Positions 1 to 9,578 of a stretch of 64,000 nucleotides of DNA are shown piece by piece (positions within the stretch are counted from its first letter, which is position 1; each line of letters begins with the position of its first letter). The position numbers and the translations under genes were made by a program. Under the pieces are notes generated by a model that was not told where the DNA came from, searched no databases, and worked only from the letters and a program-made list of their open reading frames with translations. Source of the DNA: an uncultured Lachnospiraceae bacterium (GTDB taxonomy: Bacteria > Bacillota > Clostridia > Lachnospirales > Lachnospiraceae); NCBI GenBank assembly GCA_902786515.1, contig CADADA010000001.1, forward strand, positions 100,977 to 164,976, in the 5' to 3' direction.

Positions 1-2329
1 TATAATTCTTAGTCATATCATATGTAGATGCCTGATTTATCTTTATCTGCTCTGTCTTGGCATTTCCATCGATATCAGTATACTTAATCTCAGCACCCTG
101 ATATCCTGCGGCTGCAGACTGATTCCACCAGTTATTATTTCCACCCAGGTCTTTTGTACATATATATACTCTTACATATGACTGTGTAACCTCTTCGTAT
201 GTAGAAGAAATTGCCTTACCGTTATAGTCTTCTGCCTCGAATGCTTTACCTCCAAAGTATCCGTCATCTTCTGCTGTCGGTACATATGCAAATATATTAT
301 CTTTCACGTAACTGGTTCCTGCCTCTGCTAAAAGAGAACCGTCTTCGTTATATACCCTGCCAACTACAGCCGGCTGAATGAAATTTGATTTGTCAGCTGC
401 CGCTTCATCAGCATAACTGTCGCAAAACGTTCCTGCAAACCATTCCGCAGTAGTAGAACCACCTACAACACCATTTTCATCAATACTTGATCTCACAGAA
501 TTGAAATAATCAGGTGTCATCTGTCTCAAAACTAAAAGCAACTTATACATATTATTGCTGCTTCCTGGAGCTGTTGTGTAATCTCCAAGTGTTTTTGATG
601 ACAATAATTCTGTATTGTACATTAATGCAATTCCATCTGATGTAATCTTATCATACACCTCCAAAGCTGCAGACCATGAAGAAATATCACAGGATACGTC
701 ATTAGAACCTATCTCATTATTAACATATTCAAGCAGGTCATTCTTAATCTTGTCGATAGAATATGACCAGTCAAAACTGCCGTCCGGATTTTCCACCTGT
801 GTAGAAAGAGCACCTTCACTTAATTCACCAAGTCTTGAAATATATTTATCAAGGTTATAAGACTTATATTCTGCTAAATCCATGTCCTCAAAGTACTTTT
901 TAAAAGTAGCAGGATCTTCTGCAGCAATCTGTGTAGGCTTACCTGCAAGATTTGAAACTGTCATATATGCATAAAGTTTCTGACTCTCGTTTATGGTAAG
1001 AATATAATTAATCCCAAAGTAATTATATATATCATCTATCATTGACTCATCCAAGGCTTCATAAACACCTATAAAGCTATCGGTGTATAACGAAAGATTA
1101 TTATCTTTATATTCATAATCTCCTGATATACAATAGATACCTTTGATAGCCTTCTCAACATAAGGTTTAAAATCAAATCCGTCTATAGGATTACCATCAG
1201 CATCGAACGACTCAGGTAATGTCTTATTTGCAATATTCTTTAATGTCTCAATACCGGCATCACGATTAGCTGTATTTACTGCCGCAATACCTTTTATAAT
1301 CTTCTTGTTTGTTCTAAGCCCATTTGCTTTAATGTATGTAATATAATCATCGCTGTTTTCATCTACAAATCCTGAGAAAGTACTTAACGCAGCTTTGAAT
1401 CTTACAATATCATCATCTGTAAGAGTATCCGCATCAACATAACCTGCGACTATATTCTTTGCAGACCTCTTGAAATTTTCGTTGATAGTATTAATCGCAT
1501 CTGTAATCTTTGCAACAGACTCTTCAACAGTAGCACCTGTAAGAGAATTTTTTTCAAGTGCAGCTATTCCGTTAATGTACTCATTCAAAAAGTGCTCATC
1601 ACAATTGGTAACTCCTGCCATATCAAATGTATCAAGAGTTAATGCCTTTGCAGCTGATGTTCTTCCGGCTGCATTAGTAATAGCATTAACTGCAATCTCC
1701 TTTACTGACATTGCAGAACTGTAAGTACTTGCATAATTACATCCGTAATCACCTTTTGCTATACCATCTTTTCCACCATTCATAATCTGGTCATAGTAGT
1801 ATAAAAGGTTCGGATCATAATCTGCTGAATTGATATATACAAGGTCTACACCTTCAAAGTCATCCTCTGACACCTCAGAAGCTGTAACAACTTTTACAGT
1901 TATAGTGTCGCCCTCTTCATACATATATCCATCCAGAACATTATCAGCAAACTTCGTACCACTTGTAGAATCAACTGAATAATTTCCAGGTGTTCCTGAA
2001 AGCTGATATCCTGTTGCATTCTTAAATTCAGTGAAATCAATGTCACCGGAATAAGCAGCTATTGCCTCATTTGTAATAGGAGCACTATCACCGCCGACCG
2101 TATAACCTAATATCTGCTGACCACGCTGTGCAACAATCTCAAGAATGGTTATATTCTTTTTGTATGTGTATGAAACCGTGCCGTCGTCATTCTGGGTCAT
2201 CTTAAACACACCTGCAAGAATATTAGAACCAAGCAGTCCTGCAACACTTACGCATAGCAAAATTGCCGCCATAACAATGCCGGTAATTGTAATCATTTTT
2301 CTGTTTCTCTTAAAAAATCTTCTAGACAT
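1..2329 (-). CDS. Large membrane-anchored protein of the type IV pilus operon (3' end outside window)
   Basis: Reading the minus strand by eye, one frame stays open from an ATG at 2329 to the window edge (at least 776 residues), so this is the N-terminal part of a longer protein. An AAAAGGAGGT ribosome binding site lies 7 nt before the start. A basic N-terminus is followed by one hydrophobic segment (about residues 12-40), then an extracellular-type region rich in Asp, Ser, Thr and Tyr. The early motifs ITILEIV (about residue 60), GYTVGG and DLVYINS faintly recall DUF5057-type surface proteins; that is a guess. It follows the last minor pilin by only 22 nt and is presumably the distal gene of the pilus operon, so a pilus-associated surface protein or adhesin is plausible. 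The function is unknown. Confidence 0.75.
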   Translation of the reverse strand, partial: MSRRFFKRNRKMITITGIVMAAILLCVSVAGLLGSNILAGVFKMTQNDDGTVSYTYKKNITILEIVAQRGQQILGYTVGGDSAPITNEAIAAYSGDIDFTEFKNATGYQLSGTPGNYSVDSTSGTKFADNVLDGYMYEEGDTITVKVVTASEVSEDDFEGVDLVYINSADYDPNLLYYYDQIMNGGKDGIAKGDYGCNYASTYSSAMSVKEIAVNAITNAAGRTSAAKALTLDTFDMAGVTNCDEHFLNEYINGIAALEKNSLTGATVEESVAKITDAINTINENFKRSAKNIVAGYVDADTLTDDDIVRFKAALSTFSGFVDENSDDYITYIKANGLRTNKKIIKGIAAVNTANRDAGIETLKNIANKTLPESFDADGNPIDGFDFKPYVEKAIKGIYCISGDYEYKDNNLSLYTDSFIGVYEALDESMIDDIYNYFGINYILTINESQKLYAYMTVSNLAGKPTQIAAEDPATFKKYFEDMDLAEYKSYNLDKYISRLGELSEGALSTQVENPDGSFDWSYSIDKIKNDLLEYVNNEIGSNDVSCDISSWSAALEVYDKITSDGIALMYNTELLSSKTLGDYTTAPGSSNNMYKLLLVLRQMTPDYFNSVRSSIDENGVVGGSTTAEWFAGTFCDSYADEAAADKSNFIQPAVVGRVYNEDGSLLAEAGTSYVKDNIFAYVPTAEDDGYFGGKAFEAEDYNGKAISSTYEEVTQSYVRVYICTKDLGGNNNWWNQSAAAGYQGAEIKYTDIDGNAKTEQIKINQASTYDMTKNY

Positions 2330-2351
2330 CCTGCATACCTCCTTTTACAAT

Positions 2352-2903
2352 TTATTTGTTTCTGAATTTGTATTTCTTTACAATCCTATCAGTCTTACCA
2401 TTTAATGTAACTTCAAACTCAACCTCAACAAGCCCTGATTTCTCACCGGCTGCCAATGCCGTCTTTACAGCACCCGTAGACGGATCAGTCTCGTACTCAT
2501 CAAGTACATAAGCCACATTAAAAGCTGTCACATGTCCTGAAAGTAAATGTTTCTTTATGTCTGAACCAACTGAATCTGTCAAATCATACAAAGCCAGCTG
2601 ACCGCTTCCGTCATAACAGACTTTCTGATATCCTGTATCGAAAACAGTCCACGTTGCTCCACCACCGGTAACAGAAGAAATATCCGACGAAGCTGCCTTA
2701 CCATTTTCAACTGCATCAACTATAGCATTCTCAATAAATTGTGTTTCCTCCTGGAGTTCTGCAGCCTTACGACTCATATCGTAACTCCTTAGTCCCGTCA
2801 GCACAAACGAATACGCTGCAACAATTACGATGCACGATATCGCTAATCCAACAAGAAGCTCCACAAGAGTGAAACCCGAATCACTCATCTTTTCCTTATT
2901 CAT
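2352..2903 (-). CDS. Prepilin with N-terminal methylation motif, PilW/PulJ-like minor pilin
   Basis: 183 residues. A short charged leader ends in Gly before FTLVELLVGLAIS, the class III signal cut and N-methylated by the prepilin peptidase, with the conserved Glu at +5. The hydrophobic helix runs to about residue 35. The rest is a small globular domain with a charged C-terminus. Length and position late in the operon suit a PilW/PulJ-type minor pilin that primes or caps the fibre. A GGGTGGAAAT ribosome binding site precedes the ATG. The start of the large membrane protein lies 22 nt downstream. Membership of the pilin superfamily is clear; the exact PilW equivalence is inferred from context. 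Confidence 0.85.
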   Translation of the reverse strand: MNKEKMSDSGFTLVELLVGLAISCIVIVAAYSFVLTGLRSYDMSRKAAELQEETQFIENAIVDAVENGKAASSDISSVTGGGATWTVFDTGYQKVCYDGSGQLALYDLTDSVGSDIKKHLLSGHVTAFNVAYVLDEYETDPSTGAVKTALAAGEKSGLVEVEFEVTLNGKTDRIVKKYKFRNK

Positions 2904-2917
2904 ATTTCCACCCTTTC

Positions 2918-3463
2918 TTATTCCTCGAAGAATTTACCTGTGCTTAACGCTAAACCAATAGTTTTCGTGTATTTTGTTCCTGAAGATACCTCTATACCAT
3001 CTATATCGGTACTTCCTCCTCCAGATTTTACATATGCATTCTTAAATTTTCCACTTCTGGAATATTCAATCCATATGTAATCCCCGGAATTGAAATCAAT
3101 CATCGTTCCTGATGATGCATTTCTTACCTTAAGCTTATTCTTTGAACCAAGGCTCTCAGATTCAAAGACATTGGCAGTCGGTGTAGGAGCTGAATACGCT
3201 GTAGCATCACAATCTTTTACAACATCTGCTATAATGTTGTTTCCGTTATAATACACAGCTACAGCCCACTGACCACCTTTTGAAACAGTCTGCGTTCTCG
3301 AAGAGGACATTGTATCCTCTATCGCTTTATATCCCTGTTTGAAATTACTCATTCCAATCAGACCGTATATTCCAACGCTTGCTCCGGTAACAACGCCCAT
3401 AATAGCAATTGTTACGATAATCTCAATTAACGAAAAACCTAAATCCTTTTTATTATGAAGCAT
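2918..3463 (-). CDS. Prepilin with N-terminal methylation motif, GspH/FimT-like minor pilin
   Basis: 181 residues. The leader MLHNKKDLG is followed by FSLIEIIVTIAIMGVV, a canonical prepilin cleavage and methylation site with Glu at +5. The remaining domain is rich in Gly and Ser and has predicted beta strands (for example WAVAVYYNGNNIIADVV), which fits GspH/FimT-type minor pilins. The gene sits 14 nt upstream of the PilW-like gene and 21 nt downstream of the large PilX-like gene. The cluster therefore encodes a set of low-abundance pilins after the major pilins, as in other type IV pilus loci. The GspH/FimT label is an inference from size and strand pattern. Confidence 0.83.
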   Translation of the reverse strand: MLHNKKDLGFSLIEIIVTIAIMGVVTGASVGIYGLIGMSNFKQGYKAIEDTMSSSRTQTVSKGGQWAVAVYYNGNNIIADVVKDCDATAYSAPTPTANVFESESLGSKNKLKVRNASSGTMIDFNSGDYIWIEYSRSGKFKNAYVKSGGGSTDIDGIEVSSGTKYTKTIGLALSTGKFFEE

Positions 3464-3484
3464 TGTTAACCCTCACTTTCTAAA

Positions 3485-6106
3485 CTAATCGGCGTTCTTT
3501 CTCCAATTTTCCATCGTTAAAAATGTATCAAATGTAAATCCCTTAGCATCAAGACCTGATAACAGGTCACCATCTTTACTTATCAGCTTCGGTGTTGAGC
3601 TACCACTTAAAAGTGTGTGCATGAAATCCGACTTGCTTCTGATTAACTGAATCAAATCAGGATTTGCAGTAAATGTATGATCACCATCAATAGTAATATC
3701 ACCGGCTGCTATAATCATACCTTCAAAATCACAGTCAATCTTAACATTACCTGTAGTAATCAGGATTCCGTAAGCTGTTGAACCTCCGCCTGATGCTGTT
3801 TTAAATGAAGAGGTTGAATAACTGCTGTCGTTCTTTCCGTCACCTCTTACTACAACTGCAAACTTATTTGATGTCATACGACACTTTGCAAGTTCTGAAG
3901 CAGAAACTGTAGGTACTATTGCATATGATGTTCCTGCCGGGAATGTAGTACTCGTATATTCACCAAATCTATAAACCTGCTCACTTGTAATTGAATCAAG
4001 CAAAGGACGGTTCAAGAAATTATCAAACGGTGAATTGTTTTCTTTTCCTGTCTCAATTACACTTGTAACCTTAGATGAAGAACCGACATTTGAAATAGTA
4101 TTCTTGTCATCTCTGTCATCTGTTATATTATACATCATGTTTCCATAACGTGTTCTTACGTCCTTTATAATCTCACAGAACTCATCTTCACTGATACCGT
4201 TATCTTCGTATGGAAGATTTCTCTCTCCAACGATACCGCCGCCGACAACCTGCATTGTAGTACCAACTGTATATGATGTAGTGCCTGCACCTAAAGATAA
4301 TTCCTTAACATCCATTCCGTGTTCAGCACCTATCGCCTCAAGCAATGTATTATAAGTACTTGTTGTCGTATTCTTAACCATCTCGGCTACTTTCTCAGTT
4401 AAAATCGCCGGATTATTTTCCTTCATATAGAAGTATACGCTGTTTGTTCCAACCAATTTTGCTATAACATTGTTGGTATCAAGACCAAGCTGAGCATAAA
4501 ACTGATCCTTTGTGTAAGAATAAGTATTGAGTCCCGTAACAGATAAGAGCTGGCTCAAATCACTAGGATTACCTTTAATCAATCTGTTAGGATCTGCTGT
4601 ATTCTGGTACTCAGCCGGATTATCCAAAAGATAAATCTTCTGATTTCCTTTTACTGAAACAGACTCACCTGTCATATATGTTGCACCTGATCCATCGGCA
4701 ATACCTGTCGTCAAATCAATGTATGCTCTTCCTCCTACAACAAACTGCTTACCGCCATCAGTCGTAAGCTTAACATTAGCTCTGTCACCGTTTACGATAA
4801 CGGCACTTCTCTGCTCATGTTCCATTACTGCGGATCCATCATCCCTGAATCCGGTTACTGCTGAACTGTTACTCTCAGATACGATGTTAGAATTAAGTCG
4901 TGATTCGTCTCCACTGTAACCAAATCCATAATATGAACCTGAAATAGAAACCGAATTATCGTTACCGTTTACTTCCAAATCGTCTTTTACGTAAGCTTCT
5001 CCATTAATCTTAGCATCTGCACTCTGACCTTCAAGAATCAAATCTTTTGTATATACTCTTAATGATTTTAACTTTGTAGGATCTGTAATGTATTTATTAG
5101 CTGTTAATGATTCTCCATTAGCCACTAATTTAGAACCATTACCACTTAATATGAACTTTCCTCTTGACAAAACATTTGAAGAATTTGTCTCAAATGTAGC
5201 ATTATTGCCAATCCATACGCCTTCTTTGTCTACCCATTTATGATTCGTTGTTGTATTACTATAATTGTGGTAATCACCTGCAAATAAATTTCCGTTTAAG
5301 ACAATCTTTGAACCGTCACCTACAACGATAGATGCCTTATCAAGATCAGAACTTGCGTCATCTCTTCCAGAAGCCTCACCACTTGCAACCAGTGCGTATT
5401 CAAAGAATTTATCATACTGCTCTTCGGAAATATCAGAAAAATCAAATTTTATATCAGGTACATCCACTACAAAGTCTGTTGTGATAGATGATATATATTT
5501 GTTGGTTCCTGATTCTCCTGTTACCTTTACATTTCTTATAGATATACGATCAATCTTTGAATCGCTATCCAAATCTTCATATATAAGATAGGTTGAATCA
5601 GCAGATGATGCTGCTACTATCTTACTTACCGTAATGGTAACACCAAGTGAGCTATATTTTGTCGTGTTGATATAACTATTTAAATTTGCTATAACATCAT
5701 CAATCTGTGTAACTACGTTACTAAATGCGTAATCAAGATTTCCTGACGCATCTTTGTGATTCTGAAAATGTGCAAGATATTCATCTCTAAATATATCATC
5801 AGCTGAAGCCGACATGTTGTAAGTTGCACCTGATACCTGCACGTATGATGAAAGTGCCTTATTATAAGCCTGCTCTGCCGAATCAGATACTTCCTTACCT
5901 AGATTAGAATAAATATCATCTATAGCCATCTCAGTATAATAGAAATTCTGCTTCGTCTTTAAATTGCTCACCTTCATCCTGTAGTTGACAAACGTACTCT
6001 GCATGATAACCGTTCCGATTACACCAACTACAACGATACCGATTAATACGATAGCTAAGGTATCACCTTTATTATTCAGTTTTAATTTTTTAAAAAAAGA
6101 CTTCAT
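3485..6106 (-). CDS. Very large PilX-like prepilin with a beta-strand repeat body
   Basis: 873 residues from the ATG at 6106, chosen because GGGAGG lies 8 nt upstream; a longer reading from 6169 would overlap the preceding gene. The N-terminus has a basic leader, NNKG, then the hydrophobic stretch DTLAIVLIGIVVVGVIGTV and the motif NFYYTEMAIDD. This matches PilX-type minor pilins, which often lack the +5 Glu, as here. From about residue 250 the protein has many short beta-like turns with Gly-Asn-Gly-Ser patterns, suggestive of a beta-helix such as the DUF7305 region of PilX-like proteins. Canonical PilX is only about 200 residues, so this one carries a large extra domain, perhaps exposed at the pilus tip. 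Function is inferred from context. Confidence 0.78.
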   Translation of the reverse strand: MKSFFKKLKLNNKGDTLAIVLIGIVVVGVIGTVIMQSTFVNYRMKVSNLKTKQNFYYTEMAIDDIYSNLGKEVSDSAEQAYNKALSSYVQVSGATYNMSASADDIFRDEYLAHFQNHKDASGNLDYAFSNVVTQIDDVIANLNSYINTTKYSSLGVTITVSKIVAASSADSTYLIYEDLDSDSKIDRISIRNVKVTGESGTNKYISSITTDFVVDVPDIKFDFSDISEEQYDKFFEYALVASGEASGRDDASSDLDKASIVVGDGSKIVLNGNLFAGDYHNYSNTTTNHKWVDKEGVWIGNNATFETNSSNVLSRGKFILSGNGSKLVANGESLTANKYITDPTKLKSLRVYTKDLILEGQSADAKINGEAYVKDDLEVNGNDNSVSISGSYYGFGYSGDESRLNSNIVSESNSSAVTGFRDDGSAVMEHEQRSAVIVNGDRANVKLTTDGGKQFVVGGRAYIDLTTGIADGSGATYMTGESVSVKGNQKIYLLDNPAEYQNTADPNRLIKGNPSDLSQLLSVTGLNTYSYTKDQFYAQLGLDTNNVIAKLVGTNSVYFYMKENNPAILTEKVAEMVKNTTTSTYNTLLEAIGAEHGMDVKELSLGAGTTSYTVGTTMQVVGGGIVGERNLPYEDNGISEDEFCEIIKDVRTRYGNMMYNITDDRDDKNTISNVGSSSKVTSVIETGKENNSPFDNFLNRPLLDSITSEQVYRFGEYTSTTFPAGTSYAIVPTVSASELAKCRMTSNKFAVVVRGDGKNDSSYSTSSFKTASGGGSTAYGILITTGNVKIDCDFEGMIIAAGDITIDGDHTFTANPDLIQLIRSKSDFMHTLLSGSSTPKLISKDGDLLSGLDAKGFTFDTFLTMENWRKNAD

Positions 6107-6119
6107 ATAACATTCCTCC

Positions 6120-7169
6120 CTAGCCGAGTGACAGTTTTGTAGATGTAAATGTTGATTTCTTAGTGCCATGCTCTACTGTTACCGTAATGTCGTATAATCT
6201 GTTAGACTCAATTGTTGACAACAACGTTGAATCATAGGTTGATTCAATTGCAGTACCTGCAACGCTCAGATTCGTATAAACGTTACAAACTTTATCCGTT
6301 TTGTCCTTAATATAATTAACAAAACCAAATGTTGACTGCGTAGCTCCCGTATATTCCTTTATCTTAAAATTACTCGTCTGTAACTTATATGGAACATCAT
6401 TCTGTGAAGCCAAAATCACATCTATCGGATCCGGATCACCAAAAGCATCATCCGGAAGATCAGCTTCCTCAATCTCATTATCTATCAACAGCTCATCATC
6501 ATTACTCATCGCCGCATAAACCATGTACAAAGTTGCCGGTGGTGTATTTATATCGTATTTAAAGCTTTTACTGATAATATTCTCATATTTTACTACTGAG
6601 CCTGTATTATTGAAATATTCAATATCAAGACTGTATATATAATTTCCGTCCGGAGCAGTAGCTTCATATGTCGGATCATATTCAAGCTTTATAGTACATT
6701 TCCTATGGTAATTAGTTCCACCGTATGCAGCCTGAACCTTCGTATCGTTGATATAAAATGCAGATACTATCGACATAGTACTGTCTCCTTTGAGGTTCGA
6801 TATAGTCGGCATATCACCGTTAATAACCGAAGAAGCTGAAGGCTCAAGCTTAACACTTGCCTTGTATCCTGCAGGTACTCCTACAAGTGACTGCAAGTCA
6901 GAATCTGACAAATTAAATGTATGTATCGTATTTGTCGGATCCATTGTATATGCAAACTGACTCTCAAGCAATTCCAAAGGCTTTGCCTTAAATTCTTCTG
7001 CAATTTCCTCCGCTACATCCGCCGAATTCTGACTTTCCGAACCCTTTAAGTTATTATTACCTGCAATAACGAAAGCTGACAAAAAAGGAGCTACAATAAT
7101 AGCCAGTATTGCCACAGTAATAATTAACTCTACTAGTGTAAAACCTCTGTTTCGATTCATCTCATCCAT
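6120..7169 (-). CDS. Prepilin, PilV-like minor pilin with extended C-terminal domain
   Basis: 349 residues starting at the ATG at 7169 (reading MDEMNRNRG), about 9 nt after an AAGGAG site; an in-frame ATG at 7175 is possible. The signal RNRG-FTLVELIITVAILAIIV is a textbook class III prepilin signal with Glu at +5. The C-terminal part (about residues 150-349) has Tyr-rich strands and an acidic stretch. At about twice the length of a simple pseudopilin it resembles PilV/GspI-type subunits with an added domain. It lies between pilO and the PilX-like gene, inside the cluster of minor pilins. Confidence 0.8.
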   Translation of the reverse strand: MDEMNRNRGFTLVELIITVAILAIIVAPFLSAFVIAGNNNLKGSESQNSADVAEEIAEEFKAKPLELLESQFAYTMDPTNTIHTFNLSDSDLQSLVGVPAGYKASVKLEPSASSVINGDMPTISNLKGDSTMSIVSAFYINDTKVQAAYGGTNYHRKCTIKLEYDPTYEATAPDGNYIYSLDIEYFNNTGSVVKYENIISKSFKYDINTPPATLYMVYAAMSNDDELLIDNEIEEADLPDDAFGDPDPIDVILASQNDVPYKLQTSNFKIKEYTGATQSTFGFVNYIKDKTDKVCNVYTNLSVAGTAIESTYDSTLLSTIESNRLYDITVTVEHGTKKSTFTSTKLSLG

Positions 7170-7197
7170 TATCATAATCTCCTTTCTCACAGTCACA

Positions 7198-7938
7198 CTA
7201 TTCTGTTGTAACCTGAACACCGAGACCACCGAGGAACAAATCCGTACGTCCTGATGCACTTTCAGGAATATCTACTTTAGTCTGTTTTCTGTCATCTCCT
7301 GTAATAGCATACTCCTTATATGAGCCGTTACATGTTACTGTGTCATTTGAAGTGTCACAAGTAAATGCGAAACTCTTAAATGCTCTTCTCTTACTTTCAT
7401 CTGCAAGACTGTTTAATGCTGCTTTGATATTAGCATACGAACTTGTCATCGTAAAGGATACATCTGCTGAAACTCCTCTATAAGAAGGATCAACTGCAGT
7501 AGATGTTATAATAGGATCTGCCTCAACAGGATTACCGTCTGCATCTACTGTAGAAACAACCATATCAGACGTTGTCAATGATCCATCAAAAGCATATGAC
7601 TCCTCTGGCTTTGTAAAAGTAGCTCTGTCAAGCATTATTCCAGTTGTTCCCTGAAGGTTATATAAATCCATCAATTCACCTTCATTTGTAATACCTGTAT
7701 CAAACTTCTTTAATACTTTCTCATACTCCTTGTCAAATTCATCAGTTTTTTTCAAGTATTCATCCTTATGAGCATAATCTTCCTTAAGCTCATCTCTTCT
7801 AGCCTCTAACTCATCTATCTCAGCCTGTAACTCACTGTTCTTATTATTATATGCCGTGAATCCAAACATATATGAAAGAACAATTGCCACAATACCCAAT
7901 ACAACAACCAATAAACCTGTATTATTTGAATTCTTCAT
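7198..7938 (-). CDS. pilO: Type IV pilus inner-membrane alignment protein PilO
   Basis: 246 residues. One N-terminal transmembrane helix (about residues 8-27) is followed by a strong coiled coil (about 32-80) rich in Glu, Lys and Leu, then a small alpha/beta domain. This is the PilO/GspM-like layout: a bitopic protein that pairs with PilN and links the motor to the envelope-spanning part of the machine. The ribosome binding site GAGGAGG lies inside the last codons of the preceding PilM-PilN gene, whose stop is 1 nt from this ATG, so translation is probably coupled. Sequence conservation in PilO is low, so the call rests on topology and position. Confidence 0.82.
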   Translation of the reverse strand: MKNSNNTGLLVVVLGIVAIVLSYMFGFTAYNNKNSELQAEIDELEARRDELKEDYAHKDEYLKKTDEFDKEYEKVLKKFDTGITNEGELMDLYNLQGTTGIMLDRATFTKPEESYAFDGSLTTSDMVVSTVDADGNPVEADPIITSTAVDPSYRGVSADVSFTMTSSYANIKAALNSLADESKRRAFKSFAFTCDTSNDTVTCNGSYKEYAITGDDRKQTKVDIPESASGRTDLFLGGLGVQVTTE

Positions 7939-7939
7939 A

Positions 7940-9550
7940 TTATTCAGCCTCCTCTGCAGTAGTTTCTGCTTCTTCAGTTTCTTCCTTTATCTGAGAATCT
8001 TTTAAAATATTAAACTGGATTGTATATGACACACCATTCTCTGGATCTTCTGCTACTGTTGTAACAATATTTCCATCTATGTTTTTGCACTTATCTAATG
8101 CAACTTTCATCTGTGCCACCTGCGACTTATCAGTTGCAGTTCCATTAATAACTACTAATCCATCATTAATATTCATATTACTAATTCTCACTGCTGAAGG
8201 CATTGACTTTTCCAACTCATCCAACAAAGGAACTGCCCATTCAGAGCTGTTCTCAGTAAGTTTATAGTAAGACTTTAGTGCACCAGCCTTTTCCTCTGCA
8301 ATATTCATATCATTCTTGATAGCTTCAATCTCTTCATACTGTGCAATCTCATCATTTACTTTCTTCTCTTCTGACTTAAGAGATATATTTTTTACTAATG
8401 GTATAGCAGTCAATACTGCAGCAACCACTATAAGTCCCAGACCTGCCGCAATCAATTTTCCGTCTGCTGCCGCCGATGCAGCACCCTTTGATGCTACAGA
8501 AGCATCCTCCGCTGCATACGGTACAAAGTTTACCGGCGATATAGTAGCACCGATATTTGTCATGTACTGTCTGAGTCCCGTCTCAGGAAGTTTGATACGG
8601 TTATATGACTCAACATTTTTCAAAATCGTAACACGCTCTGCCGGCAGACTGGTCTCATTTGCAAACAATGTATCGATACCCATGATATCAGCACCGTCAC
8701 CGATGATAACAATCTTTTGAAGAGGTGCATCCTGATTTCTTGATGAATAATATTCTATAACACGGTTAATATTATTTACAAGATGCTTTAATGATGCAGT
8801 AATCTCATCAGCATCCACATTATCTTTTACAAGCTTTGCTGTAGATAAGAGTTCCAAGGCAACTCTTGCCTTTACATTCTTGCTGTTCATTACTTCATTA
8901 AGCAGTGCAGACTCACCATATGGAATGGTTCTCTGTAACTGAAGCACATTATTGTTCATAACAGAAAGAATCGTGGTATCCATACCCATCTGAATAACAA
9001 GGTTAGGCTTTGCATCCGTCTGTATCTTGATAACCTGCAATGTACTGTTACCAGAATAATCCACGGCTGTTACTTTCTTTCCTAACACTTTTCCGAGATT
9101 ATAATAACTCTGTACCATTGCTTCCGGAGCTGCATACACAAGTACTCTTAACTTCTTCTCATCCTTTGTATCCTTTGACTCAAGCAAAGTATAAGATAAA
9201 ACGTAATCGCTTATGTTTACCGGGAAATAATCCGTTGCATTTGAATTAATCAAGCTCTGGATTTTATCCTTTTTAACTAAAGGAAGAACTACTTCCTTTG
9301 CAGCAACTCTTGAAGAAGCCAGAACGAAAGCGATACTGTCGTTGTTAATCTGCTCTTCCATCATTGCATTTCTGATAGATTCAGCTACAGCATTGATATC
9401 TCTTATAAGTCCGTCTTCAACGGCTCCATTTGGAGTCTGTACAGAGATAGCGTGCTTTACTAATACTGTTTTTTTCTTTACAATTTCTGATTCACAAATT
9501 TTAATAAATTCGCTTCCAACCTCAATGGTTAATTTTGTCTTTGATGCCAT
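7940..9550 (-). CDS. pilM: PilM-PilN fusion protein of the type IV pilus alignment complex
   Basis: 536 residues. The first 340 or so match PilM, an actin-like ATP-binding protein of the FtsA/MreB fold: N-terminal LTIEVGSEFIKI phosphate-loop strand, VLASSRVAAKEVVLP, and a second nucleotide-binding region around KIVIIGDGADIMGI. After an Ala-rich linker (about 360) comes one transmembrane helix (about 368-386), a coiled coil and a small domain ending in TIQFNI, which is the PilN layout. In most bacteria pilM and pilN are separate genes whose products bind through the PilN N-terminal tail; here they are one chain. An AGAGGGAGG site precedes the ATG. The C-terminal tail is Glu/Thr-rich. Confidence 0.88.
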   Translation of the reverse strand: MASKTKLTIEVGSEFIKICESEIVKKKTVLVKHAISVQTPNGAVEDGLIRDINAVAESIRNAMMEEQINNDSIAFVLASSRVAAKEVVLPLVKKDKIQSLINSNATDYFPVNISDYVLSYTLLESKDTKDEKKLRVLVYAAPEAMVQSYYNLGKVLGKKVTAVDYSGNSTLQVIKIQTDAKPNLVIQMGMDTTILSVMNNNVLQLQRTIPYGESALLNEVMNSKNVKARVALELLSTAKLVKDNVDADEITASLKHLVNNINRVIEYYSSRNQDAPLQKIVIIGDGADIMGIDTLFANETSLPAERVTILKNVESYNRIKLPETGLRQYMTNIGATISPVNFVPYAAEDASVASKGAASAAADGKLIAAGLGLIVVAAVLTAIPLVKNISLKSEEKKVNDEIAQYEEIEAIKNDMNIAEEKAGALKSYYKLTENSSEWAVPLLDELEKSMPSAVRISNMNINDGLVVINGTATDKSQVAQMKVALDKCKNIDGNIVTTVAEDPENGVSYTIQFNILKDSQIKEETEEAETTAEEAE

Positions 9551-9578
9551 TTTAATAGCCTCCCTCTAGATTTTGTCA

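Noticed and set aside
6107..6169. Longer PilX-like protein starting at 6169
   Set aside because: It would run into the coding end of the preceding minor pilin gene, whereas the ATG at 6106 has GGGAGG at normal spacing and begins with a proper prepilin leader.
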